Shown here one piece after another: positions 9,247 through 20,200 of a DNA stretch of 64,000 bases; the stretch's first letter is position 1; each line of letters opens with the position of its first letter. The translations under genes and the position numbers were made by a program. The notes beneath the pieces were generated by a model. It ran no database searches, had not been told where the DNA came from, and saw only the letters and a list, made by a program, of their open reading frames with translations. Source of the stretch: Chitinophaga solisilvae (GTDB taxonomy: Bacteria; Bacteroidota; Bacteroidia; Chitinophagales; Chitinophagaceae); contig NZ_JAABOK010000008.1 of NCBI RefSeq assembly GCF_009928525.1, forward strand, positions 1 to 64,000, given 5' to 3'.

Positions 9247-10620
9247 ATGGCAATTACCGCAACATTGGCCCCCAAATACAATCCGCTGGGAGCTATCTAT
9301 GAAAAGTACCGTCCGCTGCGGGACCCATCCCTCGCCATTACAACAGATGAAGCCACCAAAAACATCATCCGGGATATTGCGCGCAATCGCGTACTGGTGC
9401 TGTCAAATGCTGCCAGAAATATTTACTTCATGCGGTTCTGGGGCAATAATATTAACGGCATCCACGACCTGGAAAGTGCCAACGGCCGCAAACCGCCCCT
9501 GGCAGTTATTTCATCAGGAAGAAGCTATTGGATCAAGACGATGTTTGAGGTCGGAAAAAGCCTTATACCAGCAAGATACCAGCACTTCAAAGGCATAGAC
9601 GACATTGCACCTTTCAGGAACGGCGATAAAATACCCCTCTATTTTCCCTACAGGTTTTCTGCTGCCGATTATGGCTACAGGAGTGTATACATCTTTGTTC
9701 AGCAGGAGGAATATGAAATCTATGCGAGGGACCTGGCAGGTACCGGCATAACAGTTATCGGGTATGAAGTAGGTATGCAGCATCAGCATATGCTGGGATT
9801 CGGCGCTTCCCGTTATGCGGCTGCCAAGTTTTTCAGTCATATCGATATTCCTAAAGTATGGTTCATCGATGACAACGTACTGTATATACAACGGCTCAGC
9901 GGATTTGATGTGTTTGAAAAGCGTATGACGCCGGATATATGGGCGCTGGGAGGAAAAGGTTTGCAGGCTTACCTCGACGATGATCAAATCAAAAGCATTA
10001 AACGGCTGAAACCTATTGACGACGGTGAAAGAATGGGTATCCCCCTGTTTCTGCAACAGGCAGTGCTATGGGATGTAAAGCAACTGACAAAGGATAATAA
10101 TCAGGGAGCCGGTTTTAATTACAGCCCCTATTTTATTGCTTCCGGCGAAGATGTCAGTATCACCTATTTTCTGGGACAGAACAGGTGCAAGTACTTCAAC
10201 AGATGCGAAGTCCTCAAAGGCAGTCCAACGATACATACGGCAAAAACCCTGGCTGAAAGTAATGCCACCACCTCTATAGAAGCGGAAAAAAATACAATAC
10301 GCCAGCTGGTAAGAACCGTGCCCTCCATCATCATTAACAACAACGCCGATCTGTGGACATTCCTCTCGGCGTCTCCCGAATTCGGAAGGAAGGAGCGCCC
10401 GGAAATAACCTTTATGAAAGCCGGCGAACAACTCCTGATGAAATGGATGTACATCGAAAATCAAAGCTGGAACTGGAATATAGATAAACTGGCTGACAGG
10501 CTCTTAAATCCGATGTTCAATTTCACGGAAGTCATGTACAATGACGAACTGGCGCTGCAAAACAAGCAGATCGAATATGATATTATGCTTATTGATACCA
10601 ATCCCCCTGCCGCAGTATAA
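9247..10620 (+). CDS. putative GT-A glycosyltransferase, TAGT/GREB1-like
   Basis: A 457-residue cytoplasmic protein and the first gene of a seven-gene operon. I choose the ATG at 9247 because the frame back to 9187 adds an unconvincing leader. A stretch reading LAVISSGRS (about 86-93), then VYIFVQQEEYEIYA (about 147-160), GFGASRYAAAKFF (about 184-196) and VWFIDDN (about 204-210) resembles the order of motifs in TET-associated glycosyltransferases of the GT-A fold, where the DDN would be the metal and nucleotide-sugar site. This family call is from motif memory and is tentative. It might glycosylate the Ser/Thr-rich proteins encoded downstream. No signal peptide. Confidence 0.55.
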   Translation: MAITATLAPKYNPLGAIYEKYRPLRDPSLAITTDEATKNIIRDIARNRVLVLSNAARNIYFMRFWGNNINGIHDLESANGRKPPLAVISSGRSYWIKTMFEVGKSLIPARYQHFKGIDDIAPFRNGDKIPLYFPYRFSAADYGYRSVYIFVQQEEYEIYARDLAGTGITVIGYEVGMQHQHMLGFGASRYAAAKFFSHIDIPKVWFIDDNVLYIQRLSGFDVFEKRMTPDIWALGGKGLQAYLDDDQIKSIKRLKPIDDGERMGIPLFLQQAVLWDVKQLTKDNNQGAGFNYSPYFIASGEDVSITYFLGQNRCKYFNRCEVLKGSPTIHTAKTLAESNATTSIEAEKNTIRQLVRTVPSIIINNNADLWTFLSASPEFGRKERPEITFMKAGEQLLMKWMYIENQSWNWNIDKLADRLLNPMFNFTEVMYNDELALQNKQIEYDIMLIDTNPPAAV

Positions 10621-10663
10621 TCAGCAGATGGCGCTATTCTTCCCTCCCTCAAAATAACCGACA

Positions 10664-13600
10664 ATGGACATCTCAGCATTGATTGCGAAACTCAGGTCTG
10701 ATGCCGCTGCCAATCGACAGGTGATATTGAATACCAGTTACCTCAGCACCGCACAGGTAACAAAAATGCAGGGTGCCGTGGGCCTGAAAGCCACGCAGTA
10801 TGTAACAATCAGTCACCTTACTGCCGGCGATATACCTGATGCCAATGGTAATTCCGTTACCATTACTGCCGGGCAGACAGACCTGCTGAATCAGACATCT
10901 CTCGCTGTAAAAGCACTCATTTTCACCGTGGTGGATGCAGAAACAACCGATGTTATACTTCACCTGACCTTACCTGTTTCCTGGACCTGGATCAATTCCT
11001 TTCCTGTACTTACGCTGCCACCGTTCTCCCTGCTACCGGTATCAGAGAGCTGTTTCATTTACAGTACCGCGCCACAGCCCTCCTACCAGGTGACAGCAAA
11101 CGAGCAGATAGCGCTTGTATCCGGACTTAATTTCTCTGGCCTGACAAATGTCGGCAAGATTCCGAAACTACCGGTCATACTGGCTTCCCAGCTGCCATCC
11201 GGTAATATCAGGATAAGCGGCAGCATAGACCTGACCGGTAATTATGCCTATCCGGTCATCACGTTGCTCGCACCTCTTGCCGATCATATCTCCTTTACAG
11301 ACAAATTCAACCTGGGCAGTCTTCAGCTGAAAGCAGAGATCACAGCTCCTGTTGCATCTGTTCAGCGGATAAATACAGGATTGCTCGCTGCCGATACGAT
11401 GTTTGATCTGCTGTTTGTACTGGAGAATACTTCTTTCCTTACAGTAGTTGTCACTTGCCAGCCGCAGTCGACCTATGCACAAATGACACTGAGTCAGCTC
11501 AGCTCCTGCAGTCTGGCTCAGGCGCTGATCGCCGGGCCTTCCTGGCACTTTGAAAATTTTGTTCCTGCTGTACTCAGCACCATGTTTAAAAGCATTTCCT
11601 TTGAAGCCGGCCTCACGCTTACCTTCTCCGGCGGCTTCAAGGTCAGGGACATACAATTCCTGGTATATTCACCGCCGGCCATCACGTTCAACCTCGGATT
11701 ATTTACACTTTCCGCATTCCGGTTGAAATTCCATCTGACCGACCCCGGCGGCAATGCAGCCGCTTTTGTACATATGCAGATAGCCGCAAAAATTCCGCTG
11801 CAGACTTTCAAAAGCAACTTCACCGGCATCATCAACATCGTCAGCGCTACCAGTAACACAGATACTAACAGCACCTGGAGCATTGACTCCATCACCGCCG
11901 GCTACCCGGATTATATCTCCTTTAATGAACTGATTCATGAACTGGATACCAACATCACCATCTCACAGGAACTGATGGACCTTACCTTCTATGATTTCTC
12001 CCTGCAGGTACATCCAGATGGAAACTCGTATTCCTGCGCCTGTTACGGAGATCTGGACATGCATCTCTTTGATGCAAAAATCAACACACAATTCGGTCTG
12101 GTAATCAGTCATGAAAACACAAAGACGACCTATACCTTCAACGCACATACGATTATCGGCAATTCCTCCCTCGACATGGATATTCAACTCGGGGGCAACG
12201 ATCTTATATTCACCGCCTCCGCACAGGATATACCGCTGACAGAACTGCTGGTAAGTATTTTCTCCGATATTAATATTGACCTGACCGTATTGCCGGACAT
12301 CACGCTGTCGCAGATTACCGTCAGCTACAATACCCCCAAGGTTGGAACACTCAGTATAGACGGTACACTCGATTACAACGGTACTGCCGGTGTCTTCCAC
12401 CTCGTTGGCCAGAAAACGGGCAACACGTGGCAGTTTATTGCGATGGCCGGATTTGAGCTTCATCCTGCCTTTGATGCAGGCGCACATATTCCGCTGGTTG
12501 GCGGCGAGCTGACAGGATATCTGACCTTGAAAAAAGGATACCTGATTATTACTTCCAGCTCTCCGCAGAACGTTCCTATGCAAAATATTCCTCCTGATAT
12601 CTCCCCCGGTATTTCTTTCTATTTTGATGTTGAACTCATGGGAGATGATACCCCTGTTACCCTTCCGATACTGGCCTATTCCACAGAATTCAAAGCCATC
12701 GTCAACAGCTATTATCTTATCAGCCATGACACTGCCCTTAATTCCGGAAATACAGCCCATACCATTGCTATCGGCAAAAACCTGGGACCATTGTTTGTTG
12801 ACTCCATTGCACTGAGTTATCACAATCAGCAGATTTACTGCGCTATCAATGCCACGATGACCATCGGTCCTTTCAATGCATCGCTGGACGGATTAGCGAT
12901 CGGCACTTCCATTGATGCGTTCAGTCCGTCGTTCAGCCTGAATGGTATCGGCTTCGATTTTACCTCTGCCGCCTTTACCATCAGCGGTGCATTGATCCGT
13001 ATTCCGGATAGTCAGCTGGATTCCGGCGTCGCGCTTCAGTTTGACGGCGCGCTGATTATCAGGATACAGCAACTGGGTCTTTCCGCGCTGGGTTCCTATG
13101 CGCAGATGACAGACAGTACCGACTCTTTTTTCATATTTCTGAATGCCAACTTTCCTCCCGGAGGCCCGCCTTTCTTTATGATCTCCGGGCTGATGGGAGG
13201 TTTCGGATATAACCGGGCGCTTACCCTTCCTACTTTCAGCCAGCTGCAGAACTTCCCGCTGCTGGCCCTGGATGCGCCGGCATCCGGCAGTCAGAAAGAC
13301 ATTGCCATGAATACGCTGGCCATGCTGGAAGGACAGACGCCGGGGCCCGGCAATATTACCACACAGTGGGTTAGTCCGCATACCGGCGACTACTGGGTGG
13401 CAGCAGGTATGGCATTCAATTCCTTTGAGATCATCAACGGAGAAGTGCTGCTGACGGCCGAACTGGGCAGGGATATGCAGTTCGCGCTGCTCGGGCTGGC
13501 CTGGCTGTCGTTACCACAGAACGCCATTGATAGCCACCGGCTGGTGTTTGTGGAACTACAGATGGAAGCAGTGCTGCAGCCGCAGGAAGGCTTTCTCGGA

Positions 13601-14980
13601 ATAGCTGCGGGCCTTACCAGCAATTCATTTGTGTTAACAAAAGATTGCCATCTTACCGGCGGCTTTGCCTTTTATCTCTGGTTCGGCGATAACCCGCATG
13701 CAGGCCAGTTTGTTGTGACGGCAGGCGGTTATCATCCTGCATTCAATGCACCTGTTTATTATCCGGAGGTAGCCCGGCTGGGATTTAACTGGCAGGTATC
13801 CGGCGACGTATCTATCAAAGGCGGCTCCTATTTTGCTTTTACGCCATCCTGTGCTATGGCCGGCGGACGCCTGCAAATACAGTTCCAGTCCGGCCCGTTG
13901 AAAGCCTGGTTGGACGCAGGCGCCGATTTCCTCGTCACCTGGCATCCGCTCACCTTTGTGGCCGGTATATGGGTGGAAATCGGCGTGTCGCTTACGGTCA
14001 AGGTCTGGTTTATCCATAAAACACTCAGCGCCAGTATAGGCGCATCACTGGATTTGTGGGGGCCACCCATCGGTGGTATCGTGCGGATACATGTTGTCTT
14101 CGTCACATTTAAAATCCACTTCGGCTCCGACAGCGCAGAGAACAGGAATACAGACGTGCTGGCATGGACTGAATTTAAACAGCTGCTGCCTGCGCCGGCC
14201 GACAGATCCGCGATCATCGCCAACAACGGGCTGTCCGCCACACTGGAAAAAGATACCGTCACCGGTCAGATTATCTATAACGGAGATACTACCGGTAACC
14301 CCACTACGAAAGTATGGTTCCTGCGGGCGGGACGGCTGCAATTCACTACCAAAAGCATGATCCCTGCCACCATGCTCACTTATGGCAACAATAGTGACCA
14401 GCAGGTAAATGGTGCGCAGTATATCTGCATACGCCCCATGAATATTACCACAGCTACCGCCGTTCACAATCTGAGTATCACGAAAGATAATGCCGGCGGA
14501 GATCCTATCCCGGTTGACGGATGGACTTTCACCGCCAGCTATGGCAATGTAGCGGCCTCGCTGTGGGGACAACCACTCACCGATAACGGGCAATTTGTTC
14601 AGGCGCCTTCCACTCCTTCTGCAGATACCGTAGACCAGCAACTCACGGGCTATACCGTGAAAGGCCCTTCACCCAAGCCCGGCAGCACTTTCGGTATTGT
14701 GGAAATGCGGCTGCTGCTGAACGAATACATCCGGCAGGATAGTCCGCAAAATCCGTTAAGCACCAGTCATCCTTACGCTAACGACTATACGCCGTATGCA
14801 GACAGCAATACCCTGACAGACATCGGCACTATCGGCACAGGACTGGCAGCCGCCCGTAACGCCGTGTTCACCGAATTGCAGCAGGATCAGCTCTATACCG
14901 GCAGCAATGATAATATGCTGCAGATGGGCGCTACTGCAAACAGTTTATTTGTTGACATCCCCATGGAACAATCCAGTTGA
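10664..14980 (+). CDS. giant DUF6603 domain protein
   Basis: A 1438-residue protein with no signal peptide and no membrane segment I trust, rich in beta strands and in Ser, Thr, Asn and Gly. The region of about 830-1190 shows the hallmarks I associate with DUF6603: GGFGYN near residue 845, WVAAGMAFNSFE, a VVTAGGYHPAFNAP block, YFAFTPSCAMAGG, an AWLDAGADFLVTW block and DLWGPPIGG. DUF6603 occurs in bacteria and fungi and its function is unknown. The N-terminal 800 residues are repetitive beta structure I cannot assign. The gene follows the glycosyltransferase by 43 nt and is followed after 2 nt by the next gene, so co-expression is likely. Confidence 0.75.
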   Translation: MDISALIAKLRSDAAANRQVILNTSYLSTAQVTKMQGAVGLKATQYVTISHLTAGDIPDANGNSVTITAGQTDLLNQTSLAVKALIFTVVDAETTDVILHLTLPVSWTWINSFPVLTLPPFSLLPVSESCFIYSTAPQPSYQVTANEQIALVSGLNFSGLTNVGKIPKLPVILASQLPSGNIRISGSIDLTGNYAYPVITLLAPLADHISFTDKFNLGSLQLKAEITAPVASVQRINTGLLAADTMFDLLFVLENTSFLTVVVTCQPQSTYAQMTLSQLSSCSLAQALIAGPSWHFENFVPAVLSTMFKSISFEAGLTLTFSGGFKVRDIQFLVYSPPAITFNLGLFTLSAFRLKFHLTDPGGNAAAFVHMQIAAKIPLQTFKSNFTGIINIVSATSNTDTNSTWSIDSITAGYPDYISFNELIHELDTNITISQELMDLTFYDFSLQVHPDGNSYSCACYGDLDMHLFDAKINTQFGLVISHENTKTTYTFNAHTIIGNSSLDMDIQLGGNDLIFTASAQDIPLTELLVSIFSDINIDLTVLPDITLSQITVSYNTPKVGTLSIDGTLDYNGTAGVFHLVGQKTGNTWQFIAMAGFELHPAFDAGAHIPLVGGELTGYLTLKKGYLIITSSSPQNVPMQNIPPDISPGISFYFDVELMGDDTPVTLPILAYSTEFKAIVNSYYLISHDTALNSGNTAHTIAIGKNLGPLFVDSIALSYHNQQIYCAINATMTIGPFNASLDGLAIGTSIDAFSPSFSLNGIGFDFTSAAFTISGALIRIPDSQLDSGVALQFDGALIIRIQQLGLSALGSYAQMTDSTDSFFIFLNANFPPGGPPFFMISGLMGGFGYNRALTLPTFSQLQNFPLLALDAPASGSQKDIAMNTLAMLEGQTPGPGNITTQWVSPHTGDYWVAAGMAFNSFEIINGEVLLTAELGRDMQFALLGLAWLSLPQNAIDSHRLVFVELQMEAVLQPQEGFLGIAAGLTSNSFVLTKDCHLTGGFAFYLWFGDNPHAGQFVVTAGGYHPAFNAPVYYPEVARLGFNWQVSGDVSIKGGSYFAFTPSCAMAGGRLQIQFQSGPLKAWLDAGADFLVTWHPLTFVAGIWVEIGVSLTVKVWFIHKTLSASIGASLDLWGPPIGGIVRIHVVFVTFKIHFGSDSAENRNTDVLAWTEFKQLLPAPADRSAIIANNGLSATLEKDTVTGQIIYNGDTTGNPTTKVWFLRAGRLQFTTKSMIPATMLTYGNNSDQQVNGAQYICIRPMNITTATAVHNLSITKDNAGGDPIPVDGWTFTASYGNVAASLWGQPLTDNGQFVQAPSTPSADTVDQQLTGYTVKGPSPKPGSTFGIVEMRLLLNEYIRQDSPQNPLSTSHPYANDYTPYADSNTLTDIGTIGTGLAAARNAVFTELQQDQLYTGSNDNMLQMGATANSLFVDIPMEQSS

Positions 14981-14982
14981 TT

Positions 14983-17277
14983 ATGAAACAGGTAAAAGAT
15001 TTAAATGATGATATCCCGGTGGGGGACCTGAAGTTGTTTGACAACTACATTCCTGCCATGGAAGCCGGCAACTACTATATCACCGTCACACAGCCGCTGT
15101 ATAACACCGGCAACCAGCTGGATACAGATGGCGTCAGCGCTGTACAGGAATTCATCGTCACCGCGCCTCAGTTTTTTATTGACAAAACGCAGGTCGTCAA
15201 TATGTATCCTGTACCCGGCAGTGCCGGCCAGTACAATCAGGTGCTGCCCAATATTGTATTGAAAGATGCAGAGCTACCCTGGGAAAGGGCGTTGGGACAA
15301 CCCGGCACTCCATGGGTAGCACTGATGGTATTCCAGGAAACAGAGCTGAATGACGGCGATAACGATGATGATAAATCCACCACTACCACCGTACAGGATT
15401 TTCTGAAAGGGCAGAGCGGCGTGCTGCAGCCGGCAATCAAGCGGGAAGATGATATTGACCCCGGCGGTAGTTGCAAAACAATCAGCATCTCCGTAGCTGT
15501 ATTCCAGGCCAACGTACCCATGCTGGATGAACTGCCCTACCTGAGTCACATCCGCCGGATCAATACCGGCAACTGCGCCATCGGCGGCTTAAATGAACAT
15601 GGCCTGTTCTCTGTAGTTGCCTGTAACCGTTTCTGTCTGGCGCCACCTGACGGGCAACCGGGACAGCTGAAAAATATTGTACACCTGGTATCCCTGGAAG
15701 GGATGGAAGACTACCTGCATACCGGCGCGGACCTGAGCAGCTACCAGAGCGTATCCCTGTTAAGCCTTGCCAGCTGGACCTTTCAGTCGCAGGCCGACAG
15801 CGGTTACAGCTTCCGTATGCTGGCGGAACAGCTGGTAGCATCCGAAACCGTCAGCAACTCCGTAGATCCGTCACTGTTATGGCTGCGGCTACCGGTGCCT
15901 GCCGATAATGGAACGGCTGCTAATGCAGCAGTACGCAAGCGTATCAGCGATGGATACATTCCCCTTCCCTGGCAGACGCGCAGCGGGGAAAGCACCTTCG
16001 CCTGGTACCGCGGACCGCTGTCGCCGTTGCTGCCCGCGCCATCTGCCTCTCACTACAATACAGCAGATGCCGCCCTGATATTTGACCAGGCCCACGGTAT
16101 ATTTGATGTGACCCTCGCAGCAGCCTGGGAAGCAGGCAGGGAGATAGCCCTGGCCGACGCCGATTTCATGAGTAAGGTCAAAGCATTCCGGAAACAGTTG
16201 AACATGATGGCAGACAAACTGCTGCTCCGCTCCTCCTCCCCGCATTTTGAACAGCAGGACATGACAGCTGCTGATCCGTATGCTACTGTACAGGAACGGC
16301 TGCAAACACTGATTACACCACAACTGATACAGGCTATCGGCGATACGGCGCATCATACGCCAGGTACGCGTACAACGGTAGTAAGCAAAAAAGGAGTATT
16401 ACCGGATCCGCAGCAGACGCTGATGACATTCCTGCAACGCAGCGACGTGCAGGAACGGCTGCAGGCAATTGCGGCAGATATTTCCGATGAATTATCTGAC
16501 TGGATCGCCCGGTTCAAACTACTCTATCCTATCCCCTTCCGGAAGCTGGTGGCTGACCAGCGCATGCTTCCCAACGAATCACTGCGCTTCTTCTATCTGG
16601 ATATGAACTGGCTGAACGCCGCCATCGACGGCGCTATGAGCTTTGGCATCGACAGCACTAAAGCAAAGACACTGCACGACATTGTGATGCCGGTTATCCG
16701 GGATGCAGCGCGGCAAAAAACCGGAATGATACGCCAGCAGATAACAGGCAGGCAGACAACCGCCACCACCCCGCCGGACGTGATGAGCGGGTTCCTGCTG
16801 AGGTCCGCCATGGTAAAGGCATGGTCCACACTCACCATCCGCGCTAAAGATGCCACAGATAATACGCTCACTATTATCCGGACAGATCATCTTGCACCCA
16901 ATCTGCTACTGTGCATCTTCAGCGGCGTACCTGACAACGTGACCTTCAGCGAGCCGCAGGAGAGCCTCTGCTTCGGCGTGGATGACGAAGGGAAAGCCGT
17001 CATCAGAAATGTGGTGACCGGCAGCAACGCCCTGGGCAAGCAAATGGGATCAGTAGCGGTACGCGACCTGACCGGGAACCAACAGCTTTGCATGCGCGCC
17101 GCCGGCAGTCACGTACTTAACATTTCCCCGGACAGTACTAACGGTCTAGTACAAACGATACAGCGCGCCATGACGCAAGACAATACACCTCCGCCGGGGG
17201 GCAAACTAAGCGCCGGCACACTGGCCCTGCAGCTGATAAAATCCACCGAAGCCGTATCATTCAAAAGTCAGTCTTAA
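14983..17277 (+). CDS. large protein of unknown function
   Basis: A 764-residue protein starting at the ATG at 14983, 2 nt after the DUF6603 gene; a TTG two codons earlier is a less likely start. I do not recognise a family. The N-terminus (about 20-330) looks like beta structure with motifs such as AGNYYITVTQPLYNTG and a Trp-rich LPWERALGQPGTPWVAL segment. The middle and C-terminal parts (about 370-600) are helical with many Gln, Arg and Leu. No signal peptide, membrane segment or catalytic motif is evident. Position suggests a partner or structural component of the DUF6603 protein. Confidence 0.8.
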   Translation: MKQVKDLNDDIPVGDLKLFDNYIPAMEAGNYYITVTQPLYNTGNQLDTDGVSAVQEFIVTAPQFFIDKTQVVNMYPVPGSAGQYNQVLPNIVLKDAELPWERALGQPGTPWVALMVFQETELNDGDNDDDKSTTTTVQDFLKGQSGVLQPAIKREDDIDPGGSCKTISISVAVFQANVPMLDELPYLSHIRRINTGNCAIGGLNEHGLFSVVACNRFCLAPPDGQPGQLKNIVHLVSLEGMEDYLHTGADLSSYQSVSLLSLASWTFQSQADSGYSFRMLAEQLVASETVSNSVDPSLLWLRLPVPADNGTAANAAVRKRISDGYIPLPWQTRSGESTFAWYRGPLSPLLPAPSASHYNTADAALIFDQAHGIFDVTLAAAWEAGREIALADADFMSKVKAFRKQLNMMADKLLLRSSSPHFEQQDMTAADPYATVQERLQTLITPQLIQAIGDTAHHTPGTRTTVVSKKGVLPDPQQTLMTFLQRSDVQERLQAIAADISDELSDWIARFKLLYPIPFRKLVADQRMLPNESLRFFYLDMNWLNAAIDGAMSFGIDSTKAKTLHDIVMPVIRDAARQKTGMIRQQITGRQTTATTPPDVMSGFLLRSAMVKAWSTLTIRAKDATDNTLTIIRTDHLAPNLLLCIFSGVPDNVTFSEPQESLCFGVDDEGKAVIRNVVTGSNALGKQMGSVAVRDLTGNQQLCMRAAGSHVLNISPDSTNGLVQTIQRAMTQDNTPPPGGKLSAGTLALQLIKSTEAVSFKSQS

Positions 17278-17291
17278 AAAATTACTTCCGC

Positions 17292-20200
17292 ATGAATACC
17301 CCTGTTATAGTACCCATGGAACTGGATGTGCTGCTCGCCAACGGCGCGCTTACCAACCGGGATCAGTTCAGGCTGTGGCGATACAGCTACCCGTCAATGA
17401 GCTTTCTAAACTGGGCGTTCCCCGAACCCGACGGCTTCGACGGAAATATAGACCTGCCGGGTACCGGTGCATACCTGCACTGGACATTACCCCGCTCCCT
17501 GCGCGTGGGCCAGGCCGGCAGTACCAGCGACTTCCCGCTGATTCCCAACCGCTGGCTTATCGTACGCATATACCGGGATACCAATGGGAAGAATGTACAA
17601 CGTTCATGGATACTCGAAGCAGATTGTCCCAACCAGGTATCCGGCGATCCCAACGCCTGCTATTTCATCGTAAGCGATGAGGTGAAAAATAACTGGACTG
17701 CCAGCAGCGACCCTAACCGCAACAGTGTAAGACCCACTCCCTTCGACATTCCCGATAATTCCGGTACCAATTCCTACTACATCAACATGGGACGGGCTTT
17801 TGATATGCCCTCCTGGCAGGAAGCGGACCCGCAGCTGATGTTTATTACCTCTCTGGGCCCCGGCAATACGGACTTCAGCGGATATATACAATTCAATACC
17901 GGCGTATTATCCTTCTACGATAACCTTACTGACGTACCGGATACCACTGCCCTCAGTTATATGGTGACAGGCTGGTATGCCAACAGCAACAACGATATTC
18001 TGGTCACGGGCAGCTCTGGTTTCACCGGCGAAGCCACGGCAGATGAAGTGCTGGCAGCATTGAACTGGCAGGTGGCGCAGGAACAGAGCGCCGGCAGCAG
18101 TAACATCACCCTGTACAGCGGCAGATCATTCAATCTGCCCTGGGATAAAAATGCCAGCCAGCCCCCGGCTAATGATGAACTGGAAAACATACGCAGTACC
18201 CTGGATGTATCTGTCTGCGTAGCCAACACCGGCCTCGAAGCCTTCAGCACGCTCGTCGCCACACACCTCGAACATATGCCCGGCTATACGGACCCACAGC
18301 AAACCATTGAACTGCTGCGCGCCTTCCAGTTCGATATGTTACCGGAACTCAACAACATAAATGGCAGGCAGCTGGTCGATGAAAAAATACAACAGGCCTG
18401 GTTCAATGCATCATTTGGCGGCAACCGCTGGCAGATTGTGCCTGACAGCCAGCATCAGCAGGCATCCGGCGACAGCATCAGTGCAGCAGATGCCGCCTGG
18501 CTGCAACAGCTGAATACAGCCCAGCAGTCGCTCGACGATGCACTGACCCTGCTCTTCAGTCTGCAGTGGGATCTCAACGCTATCTGGTGGAAATATCATT
18601 ACCTCCATGCACCGTTGAACCATCAGGAATCGGAGCGGATCGGTATTACAGCAGACCAGCTGGCAGCTTTGCTGGATCCGGATAATACGGGCAGCACACT
18701 GGGGAAAGTACTGGCGCAGCTGAAGATCGTGAATGACCTGCTCCCCCAGGTGCCGCAGCCACAGCCAGGTATAGCCAATGCGCAGCAGGCGCTGCAGGCA
18801 GGCATCAACGCATTTGCCCAAAGCAAACATATCTCGCAGGGATATGTGCTGAAAGCAGTAGCCCAGCCCCGCTACTGGCTGCCCGATAATCCCAGTCTGC
18901 TCATTTCCGGTATATCGCCCGATCCGCTGGTGAACCCGGATACCGCTCTGGAAGTAAGGCTTCCCTCCCAGCTGATAAAATCCTTTACAGTAGCAAGTCA
19001 GCAGATAACGGCGGCGGCCCTCAGCAGCATGATACCTGCATTAGCCAACACCCAGGTATTACCTGTCAACGTACTGGACATCTATACGGAATTTTTTCTG
19101 CTGGATCCCGCCAACGCCGCACAGATAGCCACTATAACCGGGCTTTCACAAAGCGATGTGTACAATGTTATGAAAGCACATCAGACCACCGGCTATAATG
19201 ATGGCATACTACCCGATGCAGATCTCAGCGAATGGCAGCAGAAATGGCAACCGGCTTTTATGGAGTGGGAACTGATGCATACCCCCGTTCCTTTTGCCTG
19301 GAAAATCAATCCGGAGGATCAGCAGAGTACCCCCAACTGGATCTTCAATGGTACAGACTATGAAATGATCAACAACCCGCAGGGAGTAACCGTAGTAACT
19401 TCTCCGTCAGATCTGGCAACACCTTATACCCTTTCCGGAAGGGCTTCTCTCAGTACCCACACACAGATGACTTTCGGTGCGCGCCTCAAGGCATTTGCAC
19501 AACAATACGGCAACAGTAATCTGAGTGATCTGTGGAAACAGATCGACAATACAGACCACTGGCGTTTTCTTTCGCAGGAGCTGACAAATACCAACGATTA
19601 TCTTACGCAACGCGACAGAAGACTTTACCGCAAGCCGGCCTTCGAATCGTTCTCCTATCAGAAGCAACAGCTGACGTATTCGAAGATCATCGGGTATGAT
19701 GATGATACCAGTTTATATCCTTTCGATACTCCCTCTTTTGCGCAGGGGCTGGTCAACTCCATTCCTGCAATACGAAAGGGCGGTCCCAGCTACTATCCTT
19801 TTCATCAGATCAGGGGTGGTGAATTTTATCTGAGAAAGCTCACCATATATGATAAGTTCGGCCGCAGGCTGGACCTGGTAGTGCCTGACGGCGTATTAGG
19901 CGCCGCTAATTTCCCGCTGATGGTGGACGGCGCTTTCGGTGTAACCCATCAGTTATCCGCAGGTATTAAGGCGCCCTTCCAGGTACCGCCGCGCATACTG
20001 CAGCCGGCGAGGCTGAACATGTTACTTGCCGATTACCGCAACAAAACCAATATACTCGGCATCGCGGCAGGTGTGAATCCCGTGTGTGGCTGGGTGGTAG
20101 CCAATCATACCGACCATTCGCTCCTGCTGTTCTTCCCTGACGGCAGCAACGCCGGCGAGGTACTGGTGATGGCCGGTACCTCAGGCACGCATGTGCAGTG

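Noticed and set aside
11963..12823. 286-residue open frame opposite the DUF6603 gene
   Set aside because: Antisense shadow of a large gene with a strong codon pattern; no domain seen.
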